A DNA stretch of 8,439 nt from Deltaproteobacteria bacterium (GCA_003447545.1 DLYX01000023.1:1-8439); one strand, 5' to 3'. Counted from the first letter of the stretch, positions 1-8,169 are shown. The notes: generated by a model not told the origin, from the sequence alone. A program made the numbers and translations.

Positions 1-3000
1 CTGTTGTTCTTGGTTGGGATGGCGGTCGATTGGTTGTTGGATCTTCCGGTAGCAGGGCGCGTTTTGGCTTTAGTCCTCTTGCTTGTCGTTGCGATTTTAA
101 AAGCATGGCAGCATGGCTGGCGAAACCTGCGGAAGTACGATGCGACTCATACTGCCCTTCAGGTGGAGACAAAGCATGGGGGAATGGAGAGTCTTCTGGT
201 GACGGCGGTGCAGTTTAGGGATTCCGGGTCGGCCTCGAATGGATCCGAGACGCTGCGCGAAAAAACCTGTCGCTTGGCCGAGGAAGCCGCCGAACCACTT
301 CGGGCTAAGGATGCGGTTTCATTCAAAGGATTCCGCCGCTTTATCCTTCTTGCTCTCATCCCGGTGCTGATCATCGGAGGATTGGCAGTCTACAACGGAC
401 CGTTTGTGGCCGCCGGCTTTGGTCGTATTTTCACTCCATGGTTGGCGATCGAGTATCCTACGCGCACCTTGATCGAGATTAATGAGGGAGATCGGATTGT
501 GAAGGAAGGTCAGGGCCTTCGGCTCGTGGCAAAGATTTCGGGTGAAGTTCCGGATCGCGCCGAGATTATTTTGCGCACCGGCAAAGGTAAGCCGAGGGAG
601 CGTAAGCTGGCGGTTGCCGACGGAGTTTGCGAATACGAGGCCGAGACGGTGTTCCGTAGCTTCGAATACCGAATTGTCGCCGGCGACGCCGAGAGCGATT
701 GGCACACGGTGCAGGTGATATCGGCGCCCCGGATCGAACGCACCGAAGTCACTCTCGAGTTCCCGGATTATACCCGGCGTCCCATTGAGAGTGTCGAAGC
801 GCTGACCCTTACTGTGCCGGAGGGTACTAAAATTCATTGGAGACTCACCCTTGATCGTGCGGTGGGGGACGCTGAGTTTCGTCCGGCTGAAGGGAAGGCG
901 CTTCCGCTGGAAATCGGGAAGGACGGTCGCTCGGTCACGATGCAGCAGGTGGCCGCCGGGTCGCGGGCATACAGCTTCGGGTGGGTCGACAGGGAGCACG
1001 GGTTCAAATTTTCCAGTCCGCGCCACTACCTTCAGGTGGCTCCGGATCGGGCGCCGGGCGTCGAGATGACTTCACCCGCTGGGAACTTGTTTGCGACGCT
1101 GGAACGCGAGATCGATTTTGGCTTCCGCGGTCGCGATGACCACGGCCTCGGCGAGGCTTTCATTGTTTACCGGGTCAACAAGACGGGGGAGAAAAAGATT
1201 GCCCTGCCGACGCCTGAAGATGGCGATGGTGGCGAGCAGAAAATTGATTGGGATTATCGGGAAGCTCTCCCCGATCTCGTGGTTGGGGATACCGTTTCCT
1301 TTGCCATTGAGTTGGCCGACCGCTACCCGGAACCAGATGGCCCGCACCGGGTGCGTTCGGGTGCCCGCCGGGTACAATTTTTGTCCAAGGAAGATTATCT
1401 CGCGCAGATCGAAAAGCAGAAACGCCGTCTCCTCAGCCAGATTCGCACGATCTACCGCGAGGAGCGCGGGGTGCATGATGTCATCCGTAATCTCGATCCT
1501 TCGGCGGATATTTTCGTGCAGACCTGTCAGGTTGAAGCGGTGCGGCAGGACCTGATGCGCGAACGTCTCGGTGCGATCCGCACTCGGATCAATACCTTGG
1601 TCGAAGATCTCGTTGCGAACAAGGTTTCCGAGGAGGCCGAGAGCGCGGCGCTGGTCAAACTCGGCGCCTCACTGACCCGGATCGGCGACGAATATCTCGG
1701 ACGGGGGGCTACCTTGTTGCGGGAGATTGCCGCGGGGGATGACGGAAAAGAGAAGAGTCCGGTAGCAGCCATCGACATGGTGAATAGCTCGGCACGTGAG
1801 CTTGGTCTCGTCGTCTTACAGCTTGGATTTGCTGAAGCTTCGGATGTCATGGCCCGCGAACTGCACGCCACGGCTCAGACCCAAGCCGCCCTTCGTTTGC
1901 GAACAATCACCGGAGACGATGTTGACCGGGGTGACCTGGAGAAAGCACAAATTGTCCTGGCAAAAGAGACGGCCCGTTTGCTGGCAGCCACGCCGCGTAA
2001 CAAAGAGAGCACCAGCGTGGATGCCCTGACCGCCTTTAATTTGTCCCGCCTCGTTAACGGGCTGATTCGCTCGGGGGCCGATGCCAAGATGCGCGAAGCT
2101 GCCGCGCTCGTTCCTAAAGCGGAATTCAAAAAAGCGGCGAGTCTGCAAGCGGAGGTCATCGCGGCTTTGCTACATGCTGAGTTCCGCTTGCGACTCGGTG
2201 CCGAGTATGAAGCGCTGACGATTGCCCGCGATATTTTCTCCGCGCAAGCTGCCGGGCATAAGACTCTCAGGGAAGGAAGTGCCGCCATAACGGGAGAAGA
2301 ATTTTTGGATCAAAAATCGACTATCGCGCAATCCCAGTCCGATCTCCAACGGCAAATCCAGTTGCTGCTCATGCCGGAGATCCCGGCGTATCGCCCCAAG
2401 CTCTTCGCGGCCTCGGCGCCGCCTGCGCCACCTGTCGATCGCTTACTGGCTTCCGCCGAGACGGCGATGCAGGCGGCCTTGGTCCAAATTGAAGCCGGGG
2501 ATCGCAAGGCTGCGGCTGTTCATCAACAAGGAGCCGAGACCGCTTTTGCAGAGCTCGCCGAGATTACCCGCAGCCGTATGAAGGCCATGACTCGACAGGA
2601 GCAGATGAAGGCTTCGGTCAACAGCTTTGGGAAGCAGGCGGCGCAGTTGTTCATGCTTGAGGAGCGTTTGCTGGTGATGCTCGAGCAGGTGGAAGACGCT
2701 GCCGATGATGAGGTTAATACGGCCGCTCTCTCCGTCTTGAATCAGGCCTTGTCCGAGGATGCGAAGGGGTTCCGGGGAGCCATCGTCCTTTGGAGCGAAT
2801 CTCAAGGGTTGCCGAACGATGAATATTCTCCATTGCTCGAGAGTCTCGCCCGAATAGTGCGCTCGGTCAGTTCGGCCACGCCTTTGCTCAAAGACAACAA
2901 GCCCGATGACGCGATCGAACTTCAGGAGCAAGCGCTCGATGCGATTGAAGAGGCCAATACCCTCATTGAGGAACTGACGGCAACGCGATCTTCCTTTGCC

Positions 3001-4443
3001 GAGGTGCTCGGAATCACCGGAAGCGCTCTTGCTCCGAGTCCACTGTTGGCTGAGATCGAGGATGAGCAAGTTCAGCTTACTGGAATTACCAAGAAGGCCA
3101 AACCGGAAGACTATCCGGGGCTGGTCATCCCGCAGAAAAACCTAATTCACGCGGTAGACGCGGTGCTGGCTTCCCTCGATCCTCTGGCGCACAAGATCGA
3201 AAGCGGCACGGTAATGCTCTTCGCCAAAGAAGACATGGGCGCGGCCGCGCGCGGTTTGGCAGACGACGACATTGAGGAAGCACTCGACGCGCAATCTTTT
3301 GTGGTGGAATCCTTACAGGACTTGCGGGCGAAGATTGACGAGGTGACTCCGGAGTATCGTTACATCCTCGAGGTTACTGAATTTATGTATGAGGCCATGC
3401 CGCAGAGCGCGGTGATTCGAACTGAGATGCGGCAGCGGCAGGAGCTGGCCGGGGGCGCACCGGATGCAGAGGAGTTGAAAAAGAAAGCCGGGCGATTCGG
3501 AAGCAAGCTGCAGAGGCTCACCGGCGAGGAGCGCTACGCGGATACCGCGAGTAGCTTGGTTGATGCGATTTCAGAGAAAGGATCTGAAGGCAAAGTGGAG
3601 GAGGCGCTCGGTGCGCTCGCTGCGGATACGGAGGACATGCAGTTATTAATGGAAAACCTCGCTTACCTCATCACGCCACCACCGACTGGAGCCATCATCG
3701 AAGAGCCCTCGGACGAGGTCAAAATGCTTAACGCCGCGCTGTCGATCGCAGCGCATCACAAGGACCTTACGCGGAAGACCCAGGCCACCGCGCCTGCGCA
3801 ACTGGGTAGTCTCGCTGCGCTGCAACTGAAGCTCGCAGAGCAGTGCAAAGCGCTCTTCCCTCCGCCACCACCACCGGCTCCCGTTGTGCCTGTTAAGCCC
3901 GTTAAAGTGCCTCTTACCGAGGAGGTGATCGAAGTTCCCGAAGATGCTTGTCCATTCGACGTTGCCGAATCTGAATCCGACATTGACTCAGGATTGGCTC
4001 CCGAGCCCGTCATTGAGGAAGTCGCTCCGGCTCCGATTCCTCGCGCACCCGAGCCGCATCCGAATATCGGGAAAGCCCACCGTCATCTTGCCGAAGCTTC
4101 TGCAAAGTTGGAGTCCGGCGATCGTGACGCGGCGATCACCAGCCAGAATCAGGCGGCCGATGCTCTACGCTATTTCATCCTCGAGTATGCCCTGAAGTAT
4201 GTCGCCGTGCCTCCACCGGCTCCGGCAGACCCCGCACCATCCGACGATGCCGAGCCCGATGACAGCGAGTTACAACTTTTCCTTCCTGGCTCTCTCACCG
4301 GAGAGCGCCCCAAGGGCGGACGCCTCGAATGGGAGGTGCTTGGACGCCGCGATCGCGCCGCCTTGAATGAAAACTTCGCGCGCGAGTTGCCTCTCGAATA
4401 CCGTGAGATCCTCAAGGATTATTACGAGCAGTTGACGGAATAA
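1..4443 (+). CDS. Giant DUF4175-like membrane-anchored protein with long helical periplasmic region (5' partial)
   Basis: The frame is open from the first base, and the sequence starts inside what looks like a transmembrane helix, so the true start lies upstream. Numbering from the TTG at base 4, 1479 residues are visible. Residues 1-12 look like the end of one membrane helix, about 15-34 form a second (Leu/Val-rich), and 112-136 form a third. Residues 140-440 are beta-rich and resemble the Ig-like part of large PVC proteins of DUF4175 type (PW...YPTRT near 145-155, FPDYT near 253). From about 450 to 1390 the chain is mostly predicted helical, rich in Ala, Glu, Gln and Leu, with a recurring Ala/Gln motif. 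Pro/Glu-rich linkers lie at about 1286-1354 and 1403-1422, followed by a charged cap at 1440-1479 (RRDRAAL, EYREILKDYYEQL). No catalytic motif is visible. The family match is from memory of domain order; function is unknown, probably structural or scaffolding in the envelope. It heads a tight operon with the next two genes. Confidence 0.85.
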   Translation: MLFLVGMAVDWLLDLPVAGRVLALVLLLVVAILKAWQHGWRNLRKYDATHTALQVETKHGGMESLLVTAVQFRDSGSASNGSETLREKTCRLAEEAAEPLRAKDAVSFKGFRRFILLALIPVLIIGGLAVYNGPFVAAGFGRIFTPWLAIEYPTRTLIEINEGDRIVKEGQGLRLVAKISGEVPDRAEIILRTGKGKPRERKLAVADGVCEYEAETVFRSFEYRIVAGDAESDWHTVQVISAPRIERTEVTLEFPDYTRRPIESVEALTLTVPEGTKIHWRLTLDRAVGDAEFRPAEGKALPLEIGKDGRSVTMQQVAAGSRAYSFGWVDREHGFKFSSPRHYLQVAPDRAPGVEMTSPAGNLFATLEREIDFGFRGRDDHGLGEAFIVYRVNKTGEKKIALPTPEDGDGGEQKIDWDYREALPDLVVGDTVSFAIELADRYPEPDGPHRVRSGARRVQFLSKEDYLAQIEKQKRRLLSQIRTIYREERGVHDVIRNLDPSADIFVQTCQVEAVRQDLMRERLGAIRTRINTLVEDLVANKVSEEAESAALVKLGASLTRIGDEYLGRGATLLREIAAGDDGKEKSPVAAIDMVNSSARELGLVVLQLGFAEASDVMARELHATAQTQAALRLRTITGDDVDRGDLEKAQIVLAKETARLLAATPRNKESTSVDALTAFNLSRLVNGLIRSGADAKMREAAALVPKAEFKKAASLQAEVIAALLHAEFRLRLGAEYEALTIARDIFSAQAAGHKTLREGSAAITGEEFLDQKSTIAQSQSDLQRQIQLLLMPEIPAYRPKLFAASAPPAPPVDRLLASAETAMQAALVQIEAGDRKAAAVHQQGAETAFAELAEITRSRMKAMTRQEQMKASVNSFGKQAAQLFMLEERLLVMLEQVEDAADDEVNTAALSVLNQALSEDAKGFRGAIVLWSESQGLPNDEYSPLLESLARIVRSVSSATPLLKDNKPDDAIELQEQALDAIEEANTLIEELTATRSSFAEVLGITGSALAPSPLLAEIEDEQVQLTGITKKAKPEDYPGLVIPQKNLIHAVDAVLASLDPLAHKIESGTVMLFAKEDMGAAARGLADDDIEEALDAQSFVVESLQDLRAKIDEVTPEYRYILEVTEFMYEAMPQSAVIRTEMRQRQELAGGAPDAEELKKKAGRFGSKLQRLTGEERYADTASSLVDAISEKGSEGKVEEALGALAADTEDMQLLMENLAYLITPPPTGAIIEEPSDEVKMLNAALSIAAHHKDLTRKTQATAPAQLGSLAALQLKLAEQCKALFPPPPPPAPVVPVKPVKVPLTEEVIEVPEDACPFDVAESESDIDSGLAPEPVIEEVAPAPIPRAPEPHPNIGKAHRHLAEASAKLESGDRDAAITSQNQAADALRYFILEYALKYVAVPPPAPADPAPSDDAEPDDSELQLFLPGSLTGERPKGGRLEWEVLGRRDRAALNENFARELPLEYREILKDYYEQLTE
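2461..4186 (+). repeat. Degenerate helical motif recurring five times in the giant protein
   Basis: This is a protein-level repeat, seen by eye. A 12-residue core of form A-[ILA]-x-x-Q-x-x-[AV]-x-[DET]-[AS]-[LIF] occurs at residues 837-848 (bases 2512-2547), 970-981 (2911-2946), 1093-1104 (3280-3315) and 1377-1388 (4132-4167). A fifth, weaker copy at 1201-1212 (3604-3639) has Leu in place of Gln. The first and last copies also share a preceding E-[AS]-G-D-R-x-A-A, which reads like the turn of a helical hairpin. Spacing between successive copies is 133, 123, 108 and 176 residues, so this is not a tight tandem array. It may mark repeated helical-bundle modules. Ala-rich helices can converge on such patterns by chance. 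Confidence 0.45.
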
Positions 4444-4456
4444 ATTGAGAAACCAC

Positions 4457-4463
4457 GAAAGGA
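4457..4463 (+). promoter_or_regulatory. Ribosome binding site that fixes the start of the QW-repeat gene
   Basis: GAAAGGA is a good Shine-Dalgarno match with a 5-base spacer before the ATG at 4469. The frame also opens with a TTG at 4445, just after the previous stop codon, but that codon has no comparable site at the right distance. The ATG start also leaves a sensible signal peptide. The site lies in the 25-base gap after the upstream gene, consistent with one transcript. Confidence 0.65.
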
Positions 4464-4468
4464 AAACA

Positions 4469-5572
4469 ATGGACACTAATCTTAGCACGGCAGATCGCCG
4501 GACCGGAAAGCGAAGTTTCTCGCAACTTCTTCGTGTCGAGTCCCGGAAGCTTGTGATCGCCCTTGTTGTTGGCTGCCTGACCTTCCTCCTGCCCGGTTCC
4601 GCATCGGCTCAGCAGGACGGAGCTCCCGAGCTGAGTGCCGAGGCTTCGCGCGCCATCGACAAGGGGCTCGCTTATCTCCTGACGATTCAAAAAGAAGACG
4701 GTTCCTGGGACAGCAACGGAGAAGGCGGGCATGCCGTGGCAATGACTTCGCTCTCCCTGATGGCATTCATGTCGAAAGCGCACTTCCCCGGATTTGGTCA
4801 ATATGGGGAGCAGTTGGATCGCGGGATGAAATGGCTCCTGAAGGAGGCAAAAGGACGGCCCGATGGCTACCTTGGCACGGTGATGTATGAGCACGGGCTT
4901 GCTACTCTGGCGCTCTCGGAACTGTGGGGGATGGCCCGCGATCCCGAAGACGATGATGCGATCCAAAGGGCCCTCGAAAGGGCCGTCGATGTCATTTTAC
5001 GTTCACAGAACCCCGGAGGTGGTTGGCGCTACCAACCTCAGGCGGACGGCGGCGAAGACACCTCGTGTACCCAGACTGTTTTCCACGCTTTGGCCTCAGC
5101 CCGCCAGGCGGGGATCTACGTCCCGAACGAGACGATCGCCAAGGTGGTCAAGTATTTGGAAAGTGCGCAAGACCCCCAAACCGGCGGATTTTCCTATACT
5201 CCCCGGGGCGGTAAAGTGACCTTGGCCTGCACCGCGGGCGGAGCCTACACCGCCCAGCTTGCGGGACTGCGGGACACTGAAATGACCAGCTCCGCCCTGC
5301 GTCATCTCAAGAGCCAGGCTCCCGGCATCATCACCGGAGGCGGTAGTTACTACTACTACACCCACTACTACGCGATCCAGGCGATGGTGCAGGCGGGTGA
5401 CGATGAGTATGCGAAGTGGTATCCTCAAATTCGCGACGCGCTCATCACCAGACAAAATGAAAAAGGGGCCTGGGACAAAGGCCGCGGCCACGGAGGGGGA
5501 GGCTATTCGACCCCCATGGCGATCATCATTCTTGCCACTCCGCATCGTTACATCCCAATCTACCAGCGGTAA
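4469..5572 (+). CDS. Secreted prenyltransferase/squalene-oxidase-repeat protein (non-catalytic QW-motif alpha/alpha barrel)
   Basis: This 367-residue protein has a long basic N-region, a hydrophobic core at about residues 28-42 and a likely signal peptidase I site after Ala-Ser-Ala47. The mature part carries three exact QxxxGxW motifs (QKEDGSW at 74-80, QNPGGGW at 180-186, QNEKGAW at 329-335) and one variant (QDPQTGGF at 234-241). These are the hallmark of the alpha/alpha toroid shared by squalene-hopene cyclases, prenyltransferase beta subunits and related folds. A Tyr-rich strip, YYYYTHYY (294-301), and a D-T-S-C-T motif (197-201) also resemble repeat proteins of this type in PVC bacteria. 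The class II cyclase acid motif DxDD is absent, and the protein is much shorter than the roughly 630 or more residues of a real hopene cyclase, so terpene cyclisation is unlikely. A ligand- or protein-binding role outside the cytoplasm is inferred. The ATG is chosen over the TTG at 4445 because of its Shine-Dalgarno site. Its stop codon overlaps the next start. Confidence 0.9.
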   Translation: MDTNLSTADRRTGKRSFSQLLRVESRKLVIALVVGCLTFLLPGSASAQQDGAPELSAEASRAIDKGLAYLLTIQKEDGSWDSNGEGGHAVAMTSLSLMAFMSKAHFPGFGQYGEQLDRGMKWLLKEAKGRPDGYLGTVMYEHGLATLALSELWGMARDPEDDDAIQRALERAVDVILRSQNPGGGWRYQPQADGGEDTSCTQTVFHALASARQAGIYVPNETIAKVVKYLESAQDPQTGGFSYTPRGGKVTLACTAGGAYTAQLAGLRDTEMTSSALRHLKSQAPGIITGGGSYYYYTHYYAIQAMVQAGDDEYAKWYPQIRDALITRQNEKGAWDKGRGHGGGGYSTPMAIIILATPHRYIPIYQR

Positions 5573-5574
5573 TG
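5570..5574 (+). promoter_or_regulatory. TAATG stop-start overlap (likely translational coupling)
   Basis: The stop TAA (5570-5572) of the QW-repeat gene shares its last A with the ATG (5572-5574) of the following gene. No strong Shine-Dalgarno sequence precedes this ATG (the bases just before it are CCAGCGGT), so reinitiation by ribosomes finishing the upstream gene is the likely way it is translated. This would tie the amounts of the two exported proteins together. Confidence 0.7.
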
Positions 5575-8160
5575 ACAGGGCAATCGAAGCATTTGCAATT
5601 CCTTGCCATTTGTGCGGCAAGTGTTGCGCTTGTCTTCCCTCAGCCTTGTCCCGCGCAGGAGAAGGCAGCCGGCCTCCCGGAGAAGGAGATTGCCGCGTTA
5701 CAGAAGGAACTGATCGAAGCCGGAAAGGCATCCTCATCGACTCGAAAGCGTCGCGCCTACAAGAACGTCGTTCGCGACGGAGAAGGCCTTGTTAAAAAAT
5801 CAAGCGCGGCGACGAGTCGATTCCGTGTCCTGGAAATCATCTTTCAAAGCCAAAAGCGTTTGTTGGCTTTGGAGAATTCCGACCGCAACCGCGAAGCTCT
5901 TTTCGTTACCGGTAGCAGGCTGGTCGAGGCTCCGAACGAGCTTGCCGATTTGCGTCTCGAGGCGGATCTATTGCTGTCGGAGCGAGATTTGTCGGCAAAG
6001 AACGCAGAGGTGAAAGAGCGTGCCGAAACGCTCGAGGGATTGGTCGCCCGATACCGCGGCACGTCGGGTGAGGCGAAGAGCCTGATGATGGCCGCGCAGA
6101 TTGCTCCGAAGCTGCAAGCCTTCGAATTGCAGAAGAGAATCTTAGACGCTTTGGGTGAACGTTTCGCCGGCGATATGGAGGTGATTGAGTTCCGTCGTAA
6201 ACACCTCGGGCTCGGTCGAATGGAGGTGTTGTTTAAAGGGGTCTTTATGCGTTCTGACGGTGTTACTCTGCGGTTTCCGGCTGACTTGATGGGGCGGCAA
6301 AGTCTCATGGTTTTTTGGTCGCAGAAGACGCCGGGGTTCGAGGACTACCTCAAGATGATCAAGGAGCAGGAGGATCAATTCCCGGGCCAATTTGAGGTCT
6401 TCAGTTTCAACGTTGACGAATTGCCCGACGCGGGAGAATCGACGCTAAAATCGCTGGGCCTTACCTGGACGGTGATGCGCTTACCTGGAGGTAAGAAGAG
6501 TCAGACCTATCGTGCCTACGTGGTAAATGATCCCGTCGGCGTCTTTGTCAACGCCTACGGTTATGCTCTCCTCGCACCGAATTTGCTGAACGCGGCGGAG
6601 CAGGCCAAACTGGGCGTGCGCGGTGCTCCCTTGGTGATGTCGACCTTGAATCGCCGTTTGGATAACGCGCGATTTCTTTCGCAATTGCAGTCGCTCTTGA
6701 TTGGCGATGTTCTGGTCGCAGAGCCCGGGGTTAAGCTGGATGGGACCGTCGGGTCAGTTCCCGCCGAGACGTTGCAAGCCATTCAGAAATTTTTCCCGCC
6801 GGCGCCTTTCCGCTACCGACTGTCGGCTACCGAGGCGCTGGCGAACTACAAGAAGGCCGAGAAGTTGTGCGGTGAGGCTGCCGGGAAACATCCGGGTGCG
6901 CCGAATTTCTGGATGGTGCGCAACCGAAGGATCATCGCCTTGCTGGGCATGTGGAATCTTGCCGGAGAGCCGAGGTATCTTGAACAAGCGGCCGAGGAGG
7001 CGCGCACTGCTTTGGCCGCGAAGTTAGCTCCCAGGGCTGATATTGTGCCGCGCTTTTGTCTCGCCAAGGAAGCTCTCCGCGACCCGGAGGCAGAACCGGG
7101 AAAAGTGATTGGCGATTTTGTTGAGTCTCAGGGTGGGGAGCAAGCATCCGGTCCGGTCCTCGCGGCGGCGGCTTTGCTTTCTCTCGATGTGGCCGACTGC
7201 GAACGATACGGCGCATACCGCGAGCTCATTCTTAAGAGGTATGCCAATCATGCCATGATGTGGACCTTCACGTCCTTTCTGCTCGATCGGTATCATCGTT
7301 ACTGGTTATTCCGCGTTCCTTTTGTCGCTGGTTGGACCTACGGGAGACGGCAGCAGTGGGATCTTTCCCGCGGGTATCAGGACGAGGTTGAGCGCCACGT
7401 CAAAGCGGAGCTCCATACCCTCGATGGGAAACCTTATCTCCTGCCGGATGACAGCAAAGGGAAGTGGACCGCCGTTCTTTTCACGAACAGCTGGGTGGAC
7501 GACAAGAGGGCTCGATTGCCCAGCACGGTGACACGATACTTGAATCCCTACATCGAGAAAAGGGGACGCGATGATTTACGAGTCATCGTCGCGGTTCTGG
7601 ATGGGGAGGTGGCTCCGATCCAGAAATATTTGAAAGAGAAACCTCTCAACTGTGAGGTCTTGACTGTCCCCGGAGGTGTATCAAATCCTCTTGTTCGTCA
7701 GCTGGGGATTCTCGACGAAGACATTGGAACCAATGCGCTGATCCTTCGTCCCGATGGGAGTGTTGCGGCTTCTCTCTCGGAAATGACGATGACTCGATCC
7801 AAGCATGAACTTATTCCGAATATTATTAGTTGGAGCGATGAGGAAGCGGTGATGGCTCTTCTCGAGAAAGGTGAGATTGAAAAAGCGAAGGATTATATTT
7901 TCACAGTAGCGCCGCCTTTTGATCCCAAAGCTGTCGATGGAAAAGGGCGGCCACTTAAAAAACCTGTTGAAAAATATGTCCATCTTCGTGCCCGGGCGTA
8001 TGTCTATCTGGCGCTTGGAGACAAGAAGGCTGCATTAAATGATGCCGAAGAGGTGTTGCAGTTTCTCAAAGCAAAAGCAGGCTGGATGACACTACTCCCC
8101 AAAGGTCTGGAGGAAGCGGAAGAGCTGGTGGAGCTTTTGAAGAAAAAGGGGGAGGAGTGA
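5572..8160 (+). CDS. Large secreted protein with two cysteine-less thioredoxin-like domains and TPR-like helices
   Basis: This 862-residue protein begins with a signal peptide (hydrophobic about 9-22, likely cleavage after Cys-Pro-Ala28). Residues 30-215 are helical. A first thioredoxin-like domain spans about 225-335: the strand LMVFW (245-249) leads to T-P-G-F (253-256), where thioredoxins of TlpA/AhpC type carry CxxC, and Pro321 lies at a plausible cis-proline site. Residues about 424-510 look TPR-like. A second thioredoxin-like domain spans about 615-735: the strand AVLF (634-637) leads to W-V-D-D (641-644) at the CxxC site, and the later segment IGTNALILRPDG (718-729) has Asn721 where cis-proline is expected. 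A TPR-like unit (801-832) and a Lys/Glu-rich helical tail end the chain. Both domains therefore look unable to do thiol redox chemistry and may act as binding modules. Domain assignment is by pattern only. The gene is coupled to the preceding one by a 1-base overlap. Confidence 0.85.
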   Translation: MTGQSKHLQFLAICAASVALVFPQPCPAQEKAAGLPEKEIAALQKELIEAGKASSSTRKRRAYKNVVRDGEGLVKKSSAATSRFRVLEIIFQSQKRLLALENSDRNREALFVTGSRLVEAPNELADLRLEADLLLSERDLSAKNAEVKERAETLEGLVARYRGTSGEAKSLMMAAQIAPKLQAFELQKRILDALGERFAGDMEVIEFRRKHLGLGRMEVLFKGVFMRSDGVTLRFPADLMGRQSLMVFWSQKTPGFEDYLKMIKEQEDQFPGQFEVFSFNVDELPDAGESTLKSLGLTWTVMRLPGGKKSQTYRAYVVNDPVGVFVNAYGYALLAPNLLNAAEQAKLGVRGAPLVMSTLNRRLDNARFLSQLQSLLIGDVLVAEPGVKLDGTVGSVPAETLQAIQKFFPPAPFRYRLSATEALANYKKAEKLCGEAAGKHPGAPNFWMVRNRRIIALLGMWNLAGEPRYLEQAAEEARTALAAKLAPRADIVPRFCLAKEALRDPEAEPGKVIGDFVESQGGEQASGPVLAAAALLSLDVADCERYGAYRELILKRYANHAMMWTFTSFLLDRYHRYWLFRVPFVAGWTYGRRQQWDLSRGYQDEVERHVKAELHTLDGKPYLLPDDSKGKWTAVLFTNSWVDDKRARLPSTVTRYLNPYIEKRGRDDLRVIVAVLDGEVAPIQKYLKEKPLNCEVLTVPGGVSNPLVRQLGILDEDIGTNALILRPDGSVAASLSEMTMTRSKHELIPNIISWSDEEAVMALLEKGEIEKAKDYIFTVAPPFDPKAVDGKGRPLKKPVEKYVHLRARAYVYLALGDKKAALNDAEEVLQFLKAKAGWMTLLPKGLEEAEELVELLKKKGEE

Positions 8161-8169
8161 ATTTTGATC

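Noticed and set aside
319..1026. A 235-residue open frame on the minus strand inside the giant gene
   Set aside because: It lies wholly opposite a convincing coding frame, its translation shows no recognisable motif or membrane segment, and long antisense frames are expected in GC-rich coding DNA.
2443..3069. A 208-residue minus-strand open frame
   Set aside because: It is fully antisense to the helical region of the giant gene, with no motif or ribosome site supporting it; treated as a shadow frame.
4445..4468. TTG at 4445 as an upstream start of the QW-repeat protein
   Set aside because: It lies one base after the previous stop without a Shine-Dalgarno site at proper distance, while the ATG at 4469 has GAAAGGA with a 5-base spacer.
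4412..4966. A minus-strand open frame spanning the junction between the first two genes
   Set aside because: It runs across the 25-base gap but is otherwise antisense to both genes and has no recognisable domain.
4469..5572. Squalene-hopene cyclase (hopanoid biosynthesis)
   Set aside because: There is no DxDD motif, the length is only 367 residues and the protein has a cleavable signal peptide; only the repeat fold is supported.
5572..5660. Lipoprotein signal with Cys26 as the lipidated residue
   Set aside because: The residues before the cysteine are F-P-Q-P, which does not fit a lipobox; an ordinary signal peptidase I site after Ala28 fits better.
5096..5737. A 213-residue minus-strand open frame across the second and third genes
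   Set aside because: It is antisense to the QW-repeat region and the next signal peptide; its Pro/Arg-rich composition is typical of a shadow frame.
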